DNA of 57,037 nucleotides. Source: DASULK01 sp036381835 (GTDB taxonomy: Bacteria; Actinomycetota; Actinomycetes; Mycobacteriales; Micromonosporaceae). A model generated the notes under the pieces. That model did no database searches. It saw nothing but the letters and a program-made list of their open reading frames with translations, and was not told the DNA's origin. Shown here one piece after another: positions 25,936 to 35,119 of this stretch. Position numbers and translations under genes: made by a program. Within the stretch, counting starts at the first letter, position 1. The number at the start of each line of letters is the position of its first letter. The DNA lies in contig DASVCA010000208.1 of NCBI GenBank assembly GCA_036381835.1, positions 1 to 57,037 of the forward strand, given 5' to 3'.

Positions 25936-27927
25936 TTGACTCATCCGATGGGCGGGCCCGGCGGCATGGGCGGCTGGCAGCTGCTGCGCGCGATGCGCGA
26001 CCAGGACCGGGTCGCCGGGCATCGGCTCAAGCGCGGGACCGGTAACCGGATCATCGCCTTCGCCGGGCCGTACCGCCTGGACATCGCGATCTTCCTGGTC
26101 ACGGTCGTCCTCGCCGCCGTCATCGGGGTGGCCACGCCGGTGCTCGCCGGGTCGGTGGTCGACACGATCACCGCGGGTGGGCCGCAGGCCGGTCGTGCCG
26201 TGGTGGGCCTCGCGTTGCTGATCGCCGGTCTGGCCGTCGCCGACGCGGTGCTGTCCCTGGTGCAGCGCTGGTATTCGGCCCGCATCGGCGAGGGCATGAT
26301 CCTCGACCTGCGCACCCGGGTCTACGACCACGTGCAGCGCATGCCGCTGCAGTTCTTCACCCGCGCCCAGACCGGCGCGTTGGTGAGCCGCCTGAACAAC
26401 GACGTCCTGGGCGCACAGCGTGCCTTCACCTCGACGCTGTCCGGGGTGGTCAGCAACGTCATCCAACTGGTGCTCACCGCCGCGGTCATGCTCACCCTGT
26501 CGTGGCAGGTGACCGTGCTGTCGCTGGCGCTGCTGCCGGTGTTCATCCTCCCGGCCCGGCGGGTGGGGCGCCGGCTCGCCGACATCACCCGCGAGTCGTT
26601 CGAACTGGACGCGAAGATGAACGCGACCATGACCGAGCGGTTCGGGGTGTCCGGGGCGTTGCTGGTCAAGCTCTTCGGCCGGCCCGAGGTGGAGGCGCGC
26701 CGGTTCGCCGATCGCGCCGCGCGAGTACGCGACATCGGCATTCTGTCCGCGATGTACTCCCGGTTCTTCTTCGTCGCGATGCTACTGGTCGCGTCGCTGG
26801 CACAGGCGCTCACCTACGGTCTCGGCGGCTGGCTGGCGGTACAGGGCGAGGTGAGCGCCGGTACCGTCGTCTCCGTCGCGCTGCTGCTGACTCGCCTCTA
26901 TGGCCCGTTGACCGCGCTGTCCAACGTCCGGGTCGACGTGATGAGCGCGCTGGTCTCCTTCGAGCGGGTGTTCGAGGTGCTGGACCTCGTGCCGGCCGTC
27001 GATGAGAAGCCGGACGCCGTCCCGCTGCCTTCCCGGGTCGGGCGAGTCGAGTTCCGCGATGTGCACTTCCGCTACCCGAGCGCCGGCGAGGTGTCGCTCG
27101 CCTCGTTGGAGGACGTGGCGACCCTGGACCAGAAGGTGCCCTCGCCGGTGCTGCGCGGCGTGTCCTTCACCATCGAGCCCGGGCAGCTTGTCGCCCTGGT
27201 GGGGCCGTCCGGTGCCGGCAAGTCCACCGTCGCGATGCTGCTGCCTCGTATCTACGATGTGACCGCGGGCGAGGTGCGGATCGGCGAGGTCGATGTGCGC
27301 GACGCGACGCTGCGGTCGCTGCGCGACGCGATCGGCGTGGTGACCCAGGACGCGCACCTGTTCCACGAGACGATCGCCGAGAACCTCCGCTACGCCAGGC
27401 CCGACGCCACCGACGAGGAACTCTGGGCGGCGCTGGAGGCCGCGCAGGTGGCCGACGTGGTCCGCGCGCTGCCGGACGGACTGGACACCGTGGTCGGCGA
27501 GCGCGGCTACCGGTTCTCCGGCGGGGAGAAACAGCGGATAGCCATCGCCCGTCTGCTGCTCAAAGCCCCGTCGATCGTGATCCTGGACGAGGCCACCGCC
27601 CACCTCGACGCCGAGTCGGAGGCGGCGGTGCAGCGCGCGTTGTCGGCCGCGCTCAGCGGCCGTACCGCGCTGGTGATCGCCCACCGGCTGTCCACCGTGC
27701 GGGACGCCGACCAGATCCTCGTGTTGGACGACGGTCGGATCGTGGAACGAGGCCGGCACGAGGAGTTGATCGCCGCCGGTGGGCTGTACGCCGAGCTGTA
27801 CCGCACCCAGTTCGCGGTGCCGGACTCGCCGAGGCCCGCAGCCGTCGAGACGGGCCCGACCTCGGTGATCACCGCACCGACGTCGGGCCAGGGGGTCGTC
27901 CACCCCGACCCCGCCGCACAGTTGTAG
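25936..27927 (+). CDS. ABC exporter, fused membrane and ATPase domains
   Basis: A 663-residue half-transporter of the MsbA/multidrug type. It has a glycine-rich cytosolic N-terminus, then six hydrophobic helices (about residues 50-335), then an ATPase domain with GPSGAGKST, the signature FSGGEKQRIAIARLL and Walker B IVILDEATAHLD. A ~20-residue acidic insertion (SLASLEDVATLDQ) occurs early in the ATPase domain. It probably works as a homodimer; the substrate is unknown. The start is TTG 25936, chosen because a near-perfect ribosome site (TAGGAGGTGA) lies 6 bases upstream. Confidence 0.92.
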   Translation: MTHPMGGPGGMGGWQLLRAMRDQDRVAGHRLKRGTGNRIIAFAGPYRLDIAIFLVTVVLAAVIGVATPVLAGSVVDTITAGGPQAGRAVVGLALLIAGLAVADAVLSLVQRWYSARIGEGMILDLRTRVYDHVQRMPLQFFTRAQTGALVSRLNNDVLGAQRAFTSTLSGVVSNVIQLVLTAAVMLTLSWQVTVLSLALLPVFILPARRVGRRLADITRESFELDAKMNATMTERFGVSGALLVKLFGRPEVEARRFADRAARVRDIGILSAMYSRFFFVAMLLVASLAQALTYGLGGWLAVQGEVSAGTVVSVALLLTRLYGPLTALSNVRVDVMSALVSFERVFEVLDLVPAVDEKPDAVPLPSRVGRVEFRDVHFRYPSAGEVSLASLEDVATLDQKVPSPVLRGVSFTIEPGQLVALVGPSGAGKSTVAMLLPRIYDVTAGEVRIGEVDVRDATLRSLRDAIGVVTQDAHLFHETIAENLRYARPDATDEELWAALEAAQVADVVRALPDGLDTVVGERGYRFSGGEKQRIAIARLLLKAPSIVILDEATAHLDAESEAAVQRALSAALSGRTALVIAHRLSTVRDADQILVLDDGRIVERGRHEELIAAGGLYAELYRTQFAVPDSPRPAAVETGPTSVITAPTSGQGVVHPDPAAQL

Positions 27928-27939
27928 GACTCGGACGGT

Positions 27940-28701
27940 TCAGATGCCGCGCAGCGCGCCCCCGTCGACGGGGATGGTGATCCCGGTCAGATAGCCGGCC
28001 GCCGGGGAGAGGACGAACGCGGCGACCCGGCCGAACTCGGCGGGATCCCCGATGCGGCGCAGCGGAATGCTCGCCTCCGCCTCGGCGCGAGCCCGTTGCG
28101 GGTCACCGGTGGCGGCGAAGAGTTGAATGTTGCGGTCCGTCATGATCCGGCCCGGTAGCAGCGAGACGATCCGTACGCCGCGTGGCCCGAACTCGTCGGC
28201 CATGTCCTTCGCCGCCCCGGCCAGTCCCGGCCGCAGCCCGTTCGAGATGCCGAGGCCGGGCACCGGGCTGCGGACCGAGGTGGACAGCACCAACCCGATC
28301 GCCCCTCCGGCGGGCAGCTCTGTCGCCACGGTCCGGGCCAGGCGCACCGTGCCGAGGAACACCGTCTCGAACGCCGCCCGCCACTGCTCATCGGTGGCCT
28401 GGGCGGCGCTGCCAGGGGGCGGACCGCCGACCGAGATCAGCGCCCCGTCGAGGCGTCCGAAGTGCCGTCGCGCCGCGTCGATGAGCCGCTGCGGGGTGTC
28501 TGGATCGGCGAGGTCAGCCGTGATCCCCACGGCCCGCTCCGGCTCGCCCAGATCGGCTGCGGCCTTGGCGACCTGCTCCCCGTCACGGGACGAGACAACC
28601 ACCCGGGCGCCCTCGGCCACCAGACACCGGGCGGTGGCGAAGCCGAGCCCGCGGGAGGCACCGGTCAGGATGTATACGCGGTCGGTGAGTCCGAGGTCCA
28701 T
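27940..28701 (-). CDS. divergent short-chain dehydrogenase lacking the YxxxK motif
   Basis: A 253-residue Rossmann protein with the NAD(P) loop TGASRGLGFA at residues ~13-22, ending in the SDR-typical YLTGITIPVDGG. The usual NNAG strand is replaced by SVGGPPPG. Where active SDRs have Tyr-x-x-x-Lys, this protein reads GISNGLRPG, so the tyrosine becomes serine and the lysine arginine. A subfamily of FabG-like proteins shares this S-N-x-x-R change. It may bind a nucleotide without classical reductase chemistry, or use other residues. The gene is convergent with the ABC exporter (12-base gap). Confidence 0.85.
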   Translation of the reverse strand: MDLGLTDRVYILTGASRGLGFATARCLVAEGARVVVSSRDGEQVAKAAADLGEPERAVGITADLADPDTPQRLIDAARRHFGRLDGALISVGGPPPGSAAQATDEQWRAAFETVFLGTVRLARTVATELPAGGAIGLVLSTSVRSPVPGLGISNGLRPGLAGAAKDMADEFGPRGVRIVSLLPGRIMTDRNIQLFAATGDPQRARAEAEASIPLRRIGDPAEFGRVAAFVLSPAAGYLTGITIPVDGGALRGI

Positions 28702-28748
28702 GCGAAGATCCTGCCCTATCGACGGCTGCGGGAACAGCCCGGCGAGGC

Positions 28749-29579
28749 CTAGGACGGCAGGTCGGGCAGGTCGGGCAGGACGCCGGTCGGATCCAACGAC
28801 GGCAGAGGCGACCCGGTAGGCAGGGGAACATCCGGCAGCGGCAGACCGCCGTCGGAACGAGAGGGCGAGGGGGCTGAGCTGCCGGTCGGTCCGGTGCTCG
28901 GGGTCGCCCCGGCCGCGGGCGTGGAGGGGGCTGCGGTGGGCGGTGCGGGTGGGGATGTGTCGGATCCGGGTGTGTGCATGCCGGGTGATCCCGTGGAGTT
29001 GCCCGGCAGCAGGCGACGCACCACCGCCACCTCCGCCAGCAACCGGTCGGCGGTCTGCGGATCCCGGACCCGGCCGATCAGTTCGGCCGCGTCATCGAGC
29101 AGGTGCTCCGCGTCGGTGTACCGGCCTTCGGCGACCGCCTGGCGTGCCCGCTCGATGATCACGCGCGCGTCTCGCTGGGCCAACCGCGACTCGGCGCGCT
29201 CCTCGTACACCAGGCGCGTTATCGGCCAGAGCGGACTGTCGGGACCGGCACTGCCGGCGGCGGCGGTCAACATGCCGCCGAGCGCCACCAGCAGGCCTGC
29301 GGCGGCGAGCAGAATCCGGTGCGAGCGGCGACCGGTGCCGATCCGGTCCCGGCGGCCGGGGGGCCGGGATCTCGCCCGGCGGGCGGCGGGCGGTGGCTTT
29401 TCGACGTCACCCGTCGTGTCGCCGACGAGATCGGCGCGCCAGGCCGCGAGCAGTCGGGCCACCTCGTCGCCGTCGGATGCCGGTTCCCCACGACCCAGCG
29501 CGTCCAGCAGCAATTCGTCCCGGGTCAGGGCCTCGACGTCGAGTTCCTGTTCGTTCGCGTTGGGCTGTTCGGACATCAC
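28749..29579 (-). CDS. rsdA: anti-sigma factor, RsdA type (anti-SigD)
   Basis: A 276-residue membrane protein that should hold SigD inactive. The cytosolic N-terminus carries the RsdA sigma-binding segment DELLLDALGRGEPASDGDEVARLLAAWRADL. One membrane helix follows (about residues 88-110, ILLAAAGLLVALGGMLTAAAG). Outside is a helical domain of the DUF5667 style (LVYEERAESRLAQRDARVIIERARQAV), then a long Pro/Ser/Thr-rich tail ending in PLPSLDPTG. Its start overlaps the sigma-factor stop by 4 bases. The signal and protease that release sigma are not visible here. Confidence 0.87.
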   Translation of the reverse strand: MMSEQPNANEQELDVEALTRDELLLDALGRGEPASDGDEVARLLAAWRADLVGDTTGDVEKPPPAARRARSRPPGRRDRIGTGRRSHRILLAAAGLLVALGGMLTAAAGSAGPDSPLWPITRLVYEERAESRLAQRDARVIIERARQAVAEGRYTDAEHLLDDAAELIGRVRDPQTADRLLAEVAVVRRLLPGNSTGSPGMHTPGSDTSPPAPPTAAPSTPAAGATPSTGPTGSSAPSPSRSDGGLPLPDVPLPTGSPLPSLDPTGVLPDLPDLPS

Positions 29580-30151
29580 GCGGCCACCTCGTCGGCCAGT
29601 TCCCCGGCAAGCGTACGTAGACGCGCCAGTGCCCGCGATTGGGTGACGCGTACCGCCGCGGCAGACATGTCGAGCACCGCGCCGACCTCCTCGCTGGATA
29701 GCCCGACGGCTACGCGCAGCACGATCACCTCACGCTGGACGGGCGACAGGTGGGCCAGCAGCGTCGAGAGTCGACGGGTCAGGTCGGTGGCGACGGCGCG
29801 CTGTTCCGGGCCGGGCGCCGGGTCTGGCCGATCGGCGATCGACTCGACCGGGGTGGCCGTCGCGCCCCGTACGGCGGCCCGCTGCGCGTCGGCGACCTTG
29901 TGCGCGGCGATCCCATAGACGAACGCGGAGAACGGCCGCCCCTGGTCACGGTAGCGCGGCAGCGCCGTCAGCACCGCCAGGCACACCTCTTGCGCCACGT
30001 CGTCGGGGGTGCCGTAGCTGCCGTTGACCCGGCCGAGCCGGGCCCGACAGTAGCGCACGATCCCCGGCCGGACGCGGGCGAGCAGGGCGGCGGTCGCCTC
30101 CGCGTCGCCTTGTACGGCGCGGGCGATGAGTTCGACCTCGGGGGGTGACAT
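29576..30151 (-). CDS. sigD: ECF-type RNA polymerase sigma factor SigD
   Basis: A 191-residue sigma factor with region 2 (TPDDVAQEVCLAVLTALPRYRDQGRPFSAFVYGIAAHKVADAQR) and region 4 (LSPVQREVIVLRVAVGLSSEEVGAVLDMSAAAVRVTQSRAL) only, as in ECF factors. The region-2 wording matches mycobacterial SigD closely, and the RsdA-type partner supports this. I choose ATG 30151 over the TTG at 30160 because TAGATT sits exactly 7 bases before it. It is divergent from the mce operon, sharing a 97-base control region. Confidence 0.9.
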   Translation of the reverse strand: MSPPEVELIARAVQGDAEATAALLARVRPGIVRYCRARLGRVNGSYGTPDDVAQEVCLAVLTALPRYRDQGRPFSAFVYGIAAHKVADAQRAAVRGATATPVESIADRPDPAPGPEQRAVATDLTRRLSTLLAHLSPVQREVIVLRVAVGLSSEEVGAVLDMSAAAVRVTQSRALARLRTLAGELADEVAA

Positions 30152-30158
30152 CAGCCGC

Positions 30159-30164
30159 AATCTA
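30159..30164 (-). promoter_or_regulatory. candidate -10 box, leaderless start of sigD
   Basis: On the minus strand TAGATT is followed by 7 bases and the ATG at 30151; no ribosome site is present. Confidence 0.5.
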
Positions 30165-30248
30165 ACCGCGATGAACAGATCGCACCAGTTGTGTTACGCG
30201 TCCGGGCCCGGCGCCGATTAACAGAACACGGGATGATCGGAGGGCGCG

Positions 30249-31241
30249 GTGGGCGTGGAGGTACGCGTCGAGGGACTGACGAAGTTCTTCGGCCGGCAGC
30301 GTGTATGGGCGGATGTGAGCCTCACCCTGCCGGCTGGCGAGATCTCCGTGTTGCTCGGCCCGTCCGGAACCGGCAAGTCGGTGTTCCTGAAGACCCTGGT
30401 CGGGCTGTTCAAACCGGACCGCGGCGCGATCTGGATCGCCGGTCGGGACCTGACCCGGCTGTCCGAGCGCGAGTTGTCCGAGATCCGCAGGTTGTTCGGC
30501 GTCTTGTTCCAGGACGGGGCGCTGTTCGGCTCGATGAACATCTATGACAACGTGGCGTTCCCGCTGCGGGAGCACACCCGCATGACCGAGTCGGAGATCC
30601 GGCGGATCGTCGGCGAGAAACTGGAGATGGTCGGCCTGATCGGGGCGGAGGGCAAACTACCCGGCGAGGTCTCCGGGGGAATGCGCAAACGGGCGGGACT
30701 GGCCCGCGCCCTGGTGCTGGACCCGCAGATCGTACTGTTCGACGAGCCCGACTCCGGTCTCGACCCGGTCCGCACCGCCTACCTCAACCAGCTCATCGTC
30801 GACCTCAACCAGCAGACCGACGCCACGTTCCTGATCGTCACGCACGACATCAACACCGCCCGCACGGTCCCGGACAACATCGGCCTTCTCTATCACGGGC
30901 ACCTGGCCATGTTCGGGCCGCGGGAAATGCTGCTGTCGAGCACGGAGCCGGTGGTGCGCCAATTCCTCAACGCGCAGCGCATCGGACCGATCGGGATGTC
31001 CGAGGAGAAGGACGCGGCCGAGCTCGCCGCAGAGGCACAGGCGGGCGTGGAACTGCCGCCGCTACCGCCGATCCCACTGCAGCTACAGCCTTCGAACGGC
31101 CTGCCACGTCGGGCCGAACGCCCGCCGGGGCGGTGGTGCGCCGAGCACGGGGTGACCCCGCCGCCCGGCTCGTTCCAGTCCTCCAACGGCCCCGTCCGAT
31201 CGGCGTCGGTCCCGTCACTCGGACCGGAGGTGACCCGGTGA
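30249..31241 (+). CDS. mceG: Mce transporter ATPase (MceG/Mkl, MlaF-like)
   Basis: Cytosolic ATPase powering an Mce lipid importer. The 330-residue protein has Walker A GPSGTGKSV, the variant signature VSGGMRKRAGLARAL typical of MlaF/Mkl, and Walker B IVLFDEPDSGLD. About 80 residues beyond the ABC core form a Pro-rich, low-complexity tail. In mycobacteria this ATPase is encoded away from mce loci; here it leads the operon. The start is GTG 30249 with GGAGGG upstream, and its stop overlaps the first YrbE gene. Confidence 0.93.
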   Translation: MGVEVRVEGLTKFFGRQRVWADVSLTLPAGEISVLLGPSGTGKSVFLKTLVGLFKPDRGAIWIAGRDLTRLSERELSEIRRLFGVLFQDGALFGSMNIYDNVAFPLREHTRMTESEIRRIVGEKLEMVGLIGAEGKLPGEVSGGMRKRAGLARALVLDPQIVLFDEPDSGLDPVRTAYLNQLIVDLNQQTDATFLIVTHDINTARTVPDNIGLLYHGHLAMFGPREMLLSSTEPVVRQFLNAQRIGPIGMSEEKDAAELAAEAQAGVELPPLPPIPLQLQPSNGLPRRAERPPGRWCAEHGVTPPPGSFQSSNGPVRSASVPSLGPEVTR

Positions 31242-32011
31242 CGAACCCGATCGCCTCAGGCGTGCAGCTCTCCGGCCGCTTCTTCGCCTTCTGCCTGGAC
31301 ACGCTGCGGACGCTGCCGCGCCGTCCCTTCCAACTTCGGGAGTTCATTCAGCAGGCATGGTTCATCAGTTCCGTGTCGATCCTGCCCGCCGCCTTGGTGT
31401 CGATCCCGTTCGGCGCGGTCATCGCGTTGCAGCTCGGTTCGCTGGTACGCCAACTCGGCGCCCAGTCGTTCACCGGGGCGGCATCGGTGCTGGCGGTCGT
31501 CCGGGAGGCCGGGCCGATCGTCACCGCCCTCATCGTCGCCGGGGCGGGCGGCTCAGCCATCTGTGCGGACCTGGGGGCCCGCAAGATCCGCGAGGAGTTG
31601 GACGCGATGCGAGTACTCGGCATCGATCCGATCCACCGTCTGGTCGTGCCGAGGGTGCTCGCCGCCATGCTCGTCGCGGTGCTGCTCAACGGACTGGTCA
31701 GCGTGGTCGGGGTGGCGGGCGGCTACTTCTTCAACGTGGTCCTGCAAGGCGGTACGCCGGGCGCGTACCTGGCCAGCTTCCAGGCGCTCGGACAACTGCC
31801 CGACCTCATAACCGGCGAGATCAAGGCGCTGGTGTTCGGCGCGATCGCCGCGCTGGTCGCCTGCCACCAGGGCATGACCGCGAAAGGCGGGCCGAAGGGC
31901 GTCGGCGACGCGGTCAACCAGAGCGTCGTCATCACCTTCATGCTGCTGTTCGCGGTCAACTTCGTGATCACGGCGATCTATTTCCAGGTCGTGCCGCAGA
32001 AGGGGGCGTGA
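31238..32011 (+). CDS. yrbEA: YrbE/MlaE-type permease A of the Mce system
   Basis: Integral membrane permease of the Mce importer. The 257-residue protein has five to six hydrophobic helices and the MlaE-family hallmarks VREAGPIVTALIVAGAGGSAICADLGARKIREELDAM and HQGMTAKGGPKGVGDAVNQSVV. It pairs with the second YrbE protein and MceG to form the inner-membrane pump. The start GTG overlaps the mceG stop, and the stop overlaps yrbEB by one base. Confidence 0.94.
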   Translation: MTNPIASGVQLSGRFFAFCLDTLRTLPRRPFQLREFIQQAWFISSVSILPAALVSIPFGAVIALQLGSLVRQLGAQSFTGAASVLAVVREAGPIVTALIVAGAGGSAICADLGARKIREELDAMRVLGIDPIHRLVVPRVLAAMLVAVLLNGLVSVVGVAGGYFFNVVLQGGTPGAYLASFQALGQLPDLITGEIKALVFGAIAALVACHQGMTAKGGPKGVGDAVNQSVVITFMLLFAVNFVITAIYFQVVPQKGA

Positions 32012-32817
32012 TGGCCGCACCACTACGCACGCTCGACGATCTGGGCAAGCAGCTCGGCTTCTACAGCCGCTCACTGGCCTGGACGCCCCGCACGCTGCGT
32101 CGCTACCCCCGGGAGATCGTGCGGCTGCTCGCCGAGGTGAGCTTCGGCTCCGGGGCGCTGGCGGTGATCGGCGGTACCGTCGGCGTGATCTCCTTCCTGA
32201 CCTTCTTCACCGGAACCGAGGTCGGACTGCAGGGCTATCAAGCGCTCAACCAGATCGGCAGCAGCGCCTTCACCGGGTTCGTGTCGGCGTATTTCAACAC
32301 CCGCGAGATCGCCCCATTGGTCGCGGCGCTGGCCCTGTCGGCCACGGTCGGCTGCGGGTTCACCGCCCAGCTCGGTGCGATGCGCATCGCCGAGGAGGTC
32401 GACGCGCTGGAGGTGATGGGCATCCCGTCGCTGCCGTTCCTGGTCACCACCCGAATGGTCGCCGGCTTCATCGCGGTGATCCCGCTCTACGTCATCGGCC
32501 TACTGACCAGCTATCTCGCCACCCGGACCATCGCCACCGGCTACTTCGGCCAGTCGACCGGCACGTACGACTACTACTTCCATCTGTTCCTGCCCCCCGA
32601 GGACGTGCTCTGGTCGTTCGGCAAGGTGCTGGTCTTCAGCGTGATCGTGGTGGGCGTGCACTGCTACTACGGCTACACCGCCACCGGCGGTCCGGCCGGC
32701 GTGGGGGTGGCGGTCGGACGTGCCGTACGCACCGCCATCGTCGCGGTCAACATCGTGGACTTCTTCCTGTCGCTCGCCATCTGGGGGGCGAGCACCACCG
32801 TGCGGATCGCGGGGTGA
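32011..32817 (+). CDS. yrbEB: YrbE/MlaE-type permease B of the Mce system
   Basis: Second permease subunit, 268 residues. It shows the same MlaE fold with NTREIAPLVAALALSATVGCGFTAQLGAMRIAEEVDALEVMGI and the C-terminal CYYGYTATGGPAGVGVAVGRAVR motif. The N-terminal amphipathic helix (FYSRSLAWTPRTLRRYP) is typical of YrbEB. The stop overlaps mceA by 4 bases (GTGA). Confidence 0.94.
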   Translation: MAAPLRTLDDLGKQLGFYSRSLAWTPRTLRRYPREIVRLLAEVSFGSGALAVIGGTVGVISFLTFFTGTEVGLQGYQALNQIGSSAFTGFVSAYFNTREIAPLVAALALSATVGCGFTAQLGAMRIAEEVDALEVMGIPSLPFLVTTRMVAGFIAVIPLYVIGLLTSYLATRTIATGYFGQSTGTYDYYFHLFLPPEDVLWSFGKVLVFSVIVVGVHCYYGYTATGGPAGVGVAVGRAVRTAIVAVNIVDFFLSLAIWGASTTVRIAG

Positions 32818-34061
32818 GCCCGATGCGTGATCGATTGGCGGGTCTGACATTCCTGATCATCCTGGCCGGGCTGCTGGCGCTGTCGGTGGCCACGTACCAG
32901 AAGGCGTTCACACCGGTGACCTGGGTGACGTTGCGCGCCGATCGGGTCGGCACGCAGTTGAGCGAGGGCGCCGACGTGAAGCTGCGCGGTGTCCTGGTGG
33001 GCGAGGTCCGCGAGATCAGCGCGGACGGGGAACGGGCCACCCTGCGGCTGGCCCTGGACCCGGCGATGACCGGGCACATCCCGGCCAACGTGACCGCCCG
33101 GCTGCTGCCCAAAACCCTGTTCGGCGAGCGGTACGTGGAACTCGTCGTGCCTGCCGATCCCGCGGCGCCGCCCATCCGCGACGGGGCCGTCATCGACCAG
33201 GACCGGACCAGCGCGGCACTCGAACTGGAGCGGGTGCTCGACGGCATCCTGCCGCTGCTGCAGGCGATCGAACCGGACAAGCTCGCCGCCACGCTGGGCG
33301 CGCTCGCCCACGCCCTCGACGGCCGCGGCGAGCAACTCGGTAGGGACCTGGTGACGCTCGACGAGGTACTGACCCGACTCAACACCGAGCTGCCGGCGCT
33401 CACCGAGGACATCCGGTTGCTCGCGCAGACGTTGGAGACCTATGAGACGGCGGCCGACGACATCGTGGCGATCCTGCGCGACCTGACGGTCACCGCGAAC
33501 ACGGTGAGCGACCAGCGTGCCCAGCTTGCCGGGTTCCTCGCCGACACGGCCGACCTAGCCGACAGCACCCGGACGTTCCTGGAACGCCACGACGAACGAA
33601 TCATCCGGCTCGGTCAGGTCAGCCGCCCGGTGCTGGAACTGCTCGCCGCCTACGCTCCCGAGTATCCGTGCCTGATGCGCGGCATCGTCACGCTCCAGCC
33701 GCGGGCCGAGGAGGTCTTCGCCGGCGGCCGGATGCACATCACCCTGGAGATCACGAAGGACGGCGGCAAGTACGTACCCGGCCAGGACGAGCCGGTGTAC
33801 GGCGCTCGGGGCGGACCGCGCTGCCACGGGCTGCCCGACCCGCCGGCGCCGGTCACCCACCCGCCGCGGGTAGACGACGGATACGACTACGACGCGCCGC
33901 GAGGACCGATAGCCATGGGCACGGCCGGTACCGGCGAGGAGCAGGCCCTTGTCAAGCCCCTGGTCGCCGCGGCGACCGCCACACCGGTCACCGAGGTTCC
34001 CGACGTCGCGGTGTTGCTGTGGGGCCCGCTGCTGAGGGGAACGGTGGTGAACGTGGCATGA
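32814..34061 (+). CDS. mceA: Mce family protein MceA
   Basis: First of six MCE-domain proteins that form the substrate tunnel. At 415 residues it has a single N-terminal anchor helix (residues ~9-27), an MCE/MlaD domain (~35-115, with ADVKLRGVLVGEVREI and the LPKTLFGERYVEL strand) and a long helical region up to ~290. The C-terminal part holds a cysteine pair (EYPCLMRG and PRCHGLPDP), usual for MceA. The start may be GTG 32814 or ATG 32823, which differ by three residues. Confidence 0.93.
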   Translation: MSPMRDRLAGLTFLIILAGLLALSVATYQKAFTPVTWVTLRADRVGTQLSEGADVKLRGVLVGEVREISADGERATLRLALDPAMTGHIPANVTARLLPKTLFGERYVELVVPADPAAPPIRDGAVIDQDRTSAALELERVLDGILPLLQAIEPDKLAATLGALAHALDGRGEQLGRDLVTLDEVLTRLNTELPALTEDIRLLAQTLETYETAADDIVAILRDLTVTANTVSDQRAQLAGFLADTADLADSTRTFLERHDERIIRLGQVSRPVLELLAAYAPEYPCLMRGIVTLQPRAEEVFAGGRMHITLEITKDGGKYVPGQDEPVYGARGGPRCHGLPDPPAPVTHPPRVDDGYDYDAPRGPIAMGTAGTGEEQALVKPLVAAATATPVTEVPDVAVLLWGPLLRGTVVNVA

Positions 34062-35119
34062 ACCGAGGCGGTGCCCAGGGACGGGCGGTGGTGAAACCAC
34101 TGGCCAAGCTGCTGGTGTTCGCGGCGGTGACGCTGACGTTGACGGGCCTGCTCGGCCAGGCGCTCGGGTCGCTCGGCTTCACCGACGACCCCGTCTACCG
34201 TGCCCGGTTCACGGACGTGACCGGGCTGCTCGTCGGCGACGACGTACGCATCGCCGGGGTGCGGGTGGGTCGGGTGGAGCGGATCGACCTGGTCGGCTCG
34301 GTCGCCGAGGTGCGGTTCAGCGTCGCTGAGGACGTCCCGCTGGCCACCGGCGTACGGGTGAAACTGCGCTACCGCAATCTGGTCGGGCAGCGCTATCTGG
34401 CCTTGGTCGAAGGGCCGGGGGGAGATCGGCTGCCGCCCGGCGGGCTCATTCCGCTGTCGCAAACCACCCCGGCGCTTGACCTGACCGTGCTGTTCAACGG
34501 GTTCCGGCCGCTGTTCGTCGGCCTCACCCCGCAGGACATCAACCGGTTCGCCTACGAGGTCATCCAGGTGTTGCAGGGTGAGGGCGGCACCGTGGAGAGC
34601 CTGCTGCGGCGGACCGCGTCGCTGGCCAACACCCTGGCTGACCGGGACGAGGCGATCGGGCGGGTGATAGACAACCTCAACGAGCTGCTCGACACGCTCG
34701 CCGCACACGACGCGCAGCTGGACGAGACGGTGCTGCGGTTGCAGCAGTTCGTGTCGGGGCTGGCCGCCGACCGTACGGCGATCTTCGACGCGGTGGACTC
34801 CATCGGTGAGCTGACCGCGGCGACCGGGTCGCTTCTGCGCGACGCGCGACCGGACCTCGCACAGGACATCGCCCTGCTGCACGAGCTGGCCGGCACGCTC
34901 AACGACAACTCCCAGGTCATCGAGTCGACCCTGGGACGGCTACCGGACCGGTACGCGGCGTTGACCCGTACCGCCTCCTACGGCTCGTGGTTCAACTTCT
35001 TCCTCTGCGACTTCGATGGTCGGATCGGGGTGGCGGGCGTCGACGCCGTACGACCGACGTTCAGTTCGGACGCCGCACGGTGCGGCGTGGCGGGGATTCC
35101 CGTGGGAGGTGCCGGATGA
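34058..35119 (+). CDS. mceB: Mce family protein MceB
   Basis: Second MCE protein, 353 residues. It has an N-terminal membrane helix (~15-35), an MCE domain with TGLLVGDDVRIAGVRVGRVERI and RNLVGQRYLAL, a helical needle region, and a C-terminal domain with the cysteine pair FFLCDFDG and ARCGV. It overlaps mceA and mceC by 4 bases each, so translation is coupled along the operon. Confidence 0.93.
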   Translation: MNRGGAQGRAVVKPLAKLLVFAAVTLTLTGLLGQALGSLGFTDDPVYRARFTDVTGLLVGDDVRIAGVRVGRVERIDLVGSVAEVRFSVAEDVPLATGVRVKLRYRNLVGQRYLALVEGPGGDRLPPGGLIPLSQTTPALDLTVLFNGFRPLFVGLTPQDINRFAYEVIQVLQGEGGTVESLLRRTASLANTLADRDEAIGRVIDNLNELLDTLAAHDAQLDETVLRLQQFVSGLAADRTAIFDAVDSIGELTAATGSLLRDARPDLAQDIALLHELAGTLNDNSQVIESTLGRLPDRYAALTRTASYGSWFNFFLCDFDGRIGVAGVDAVRPTFSSDAARCGVAGIPVGGAG

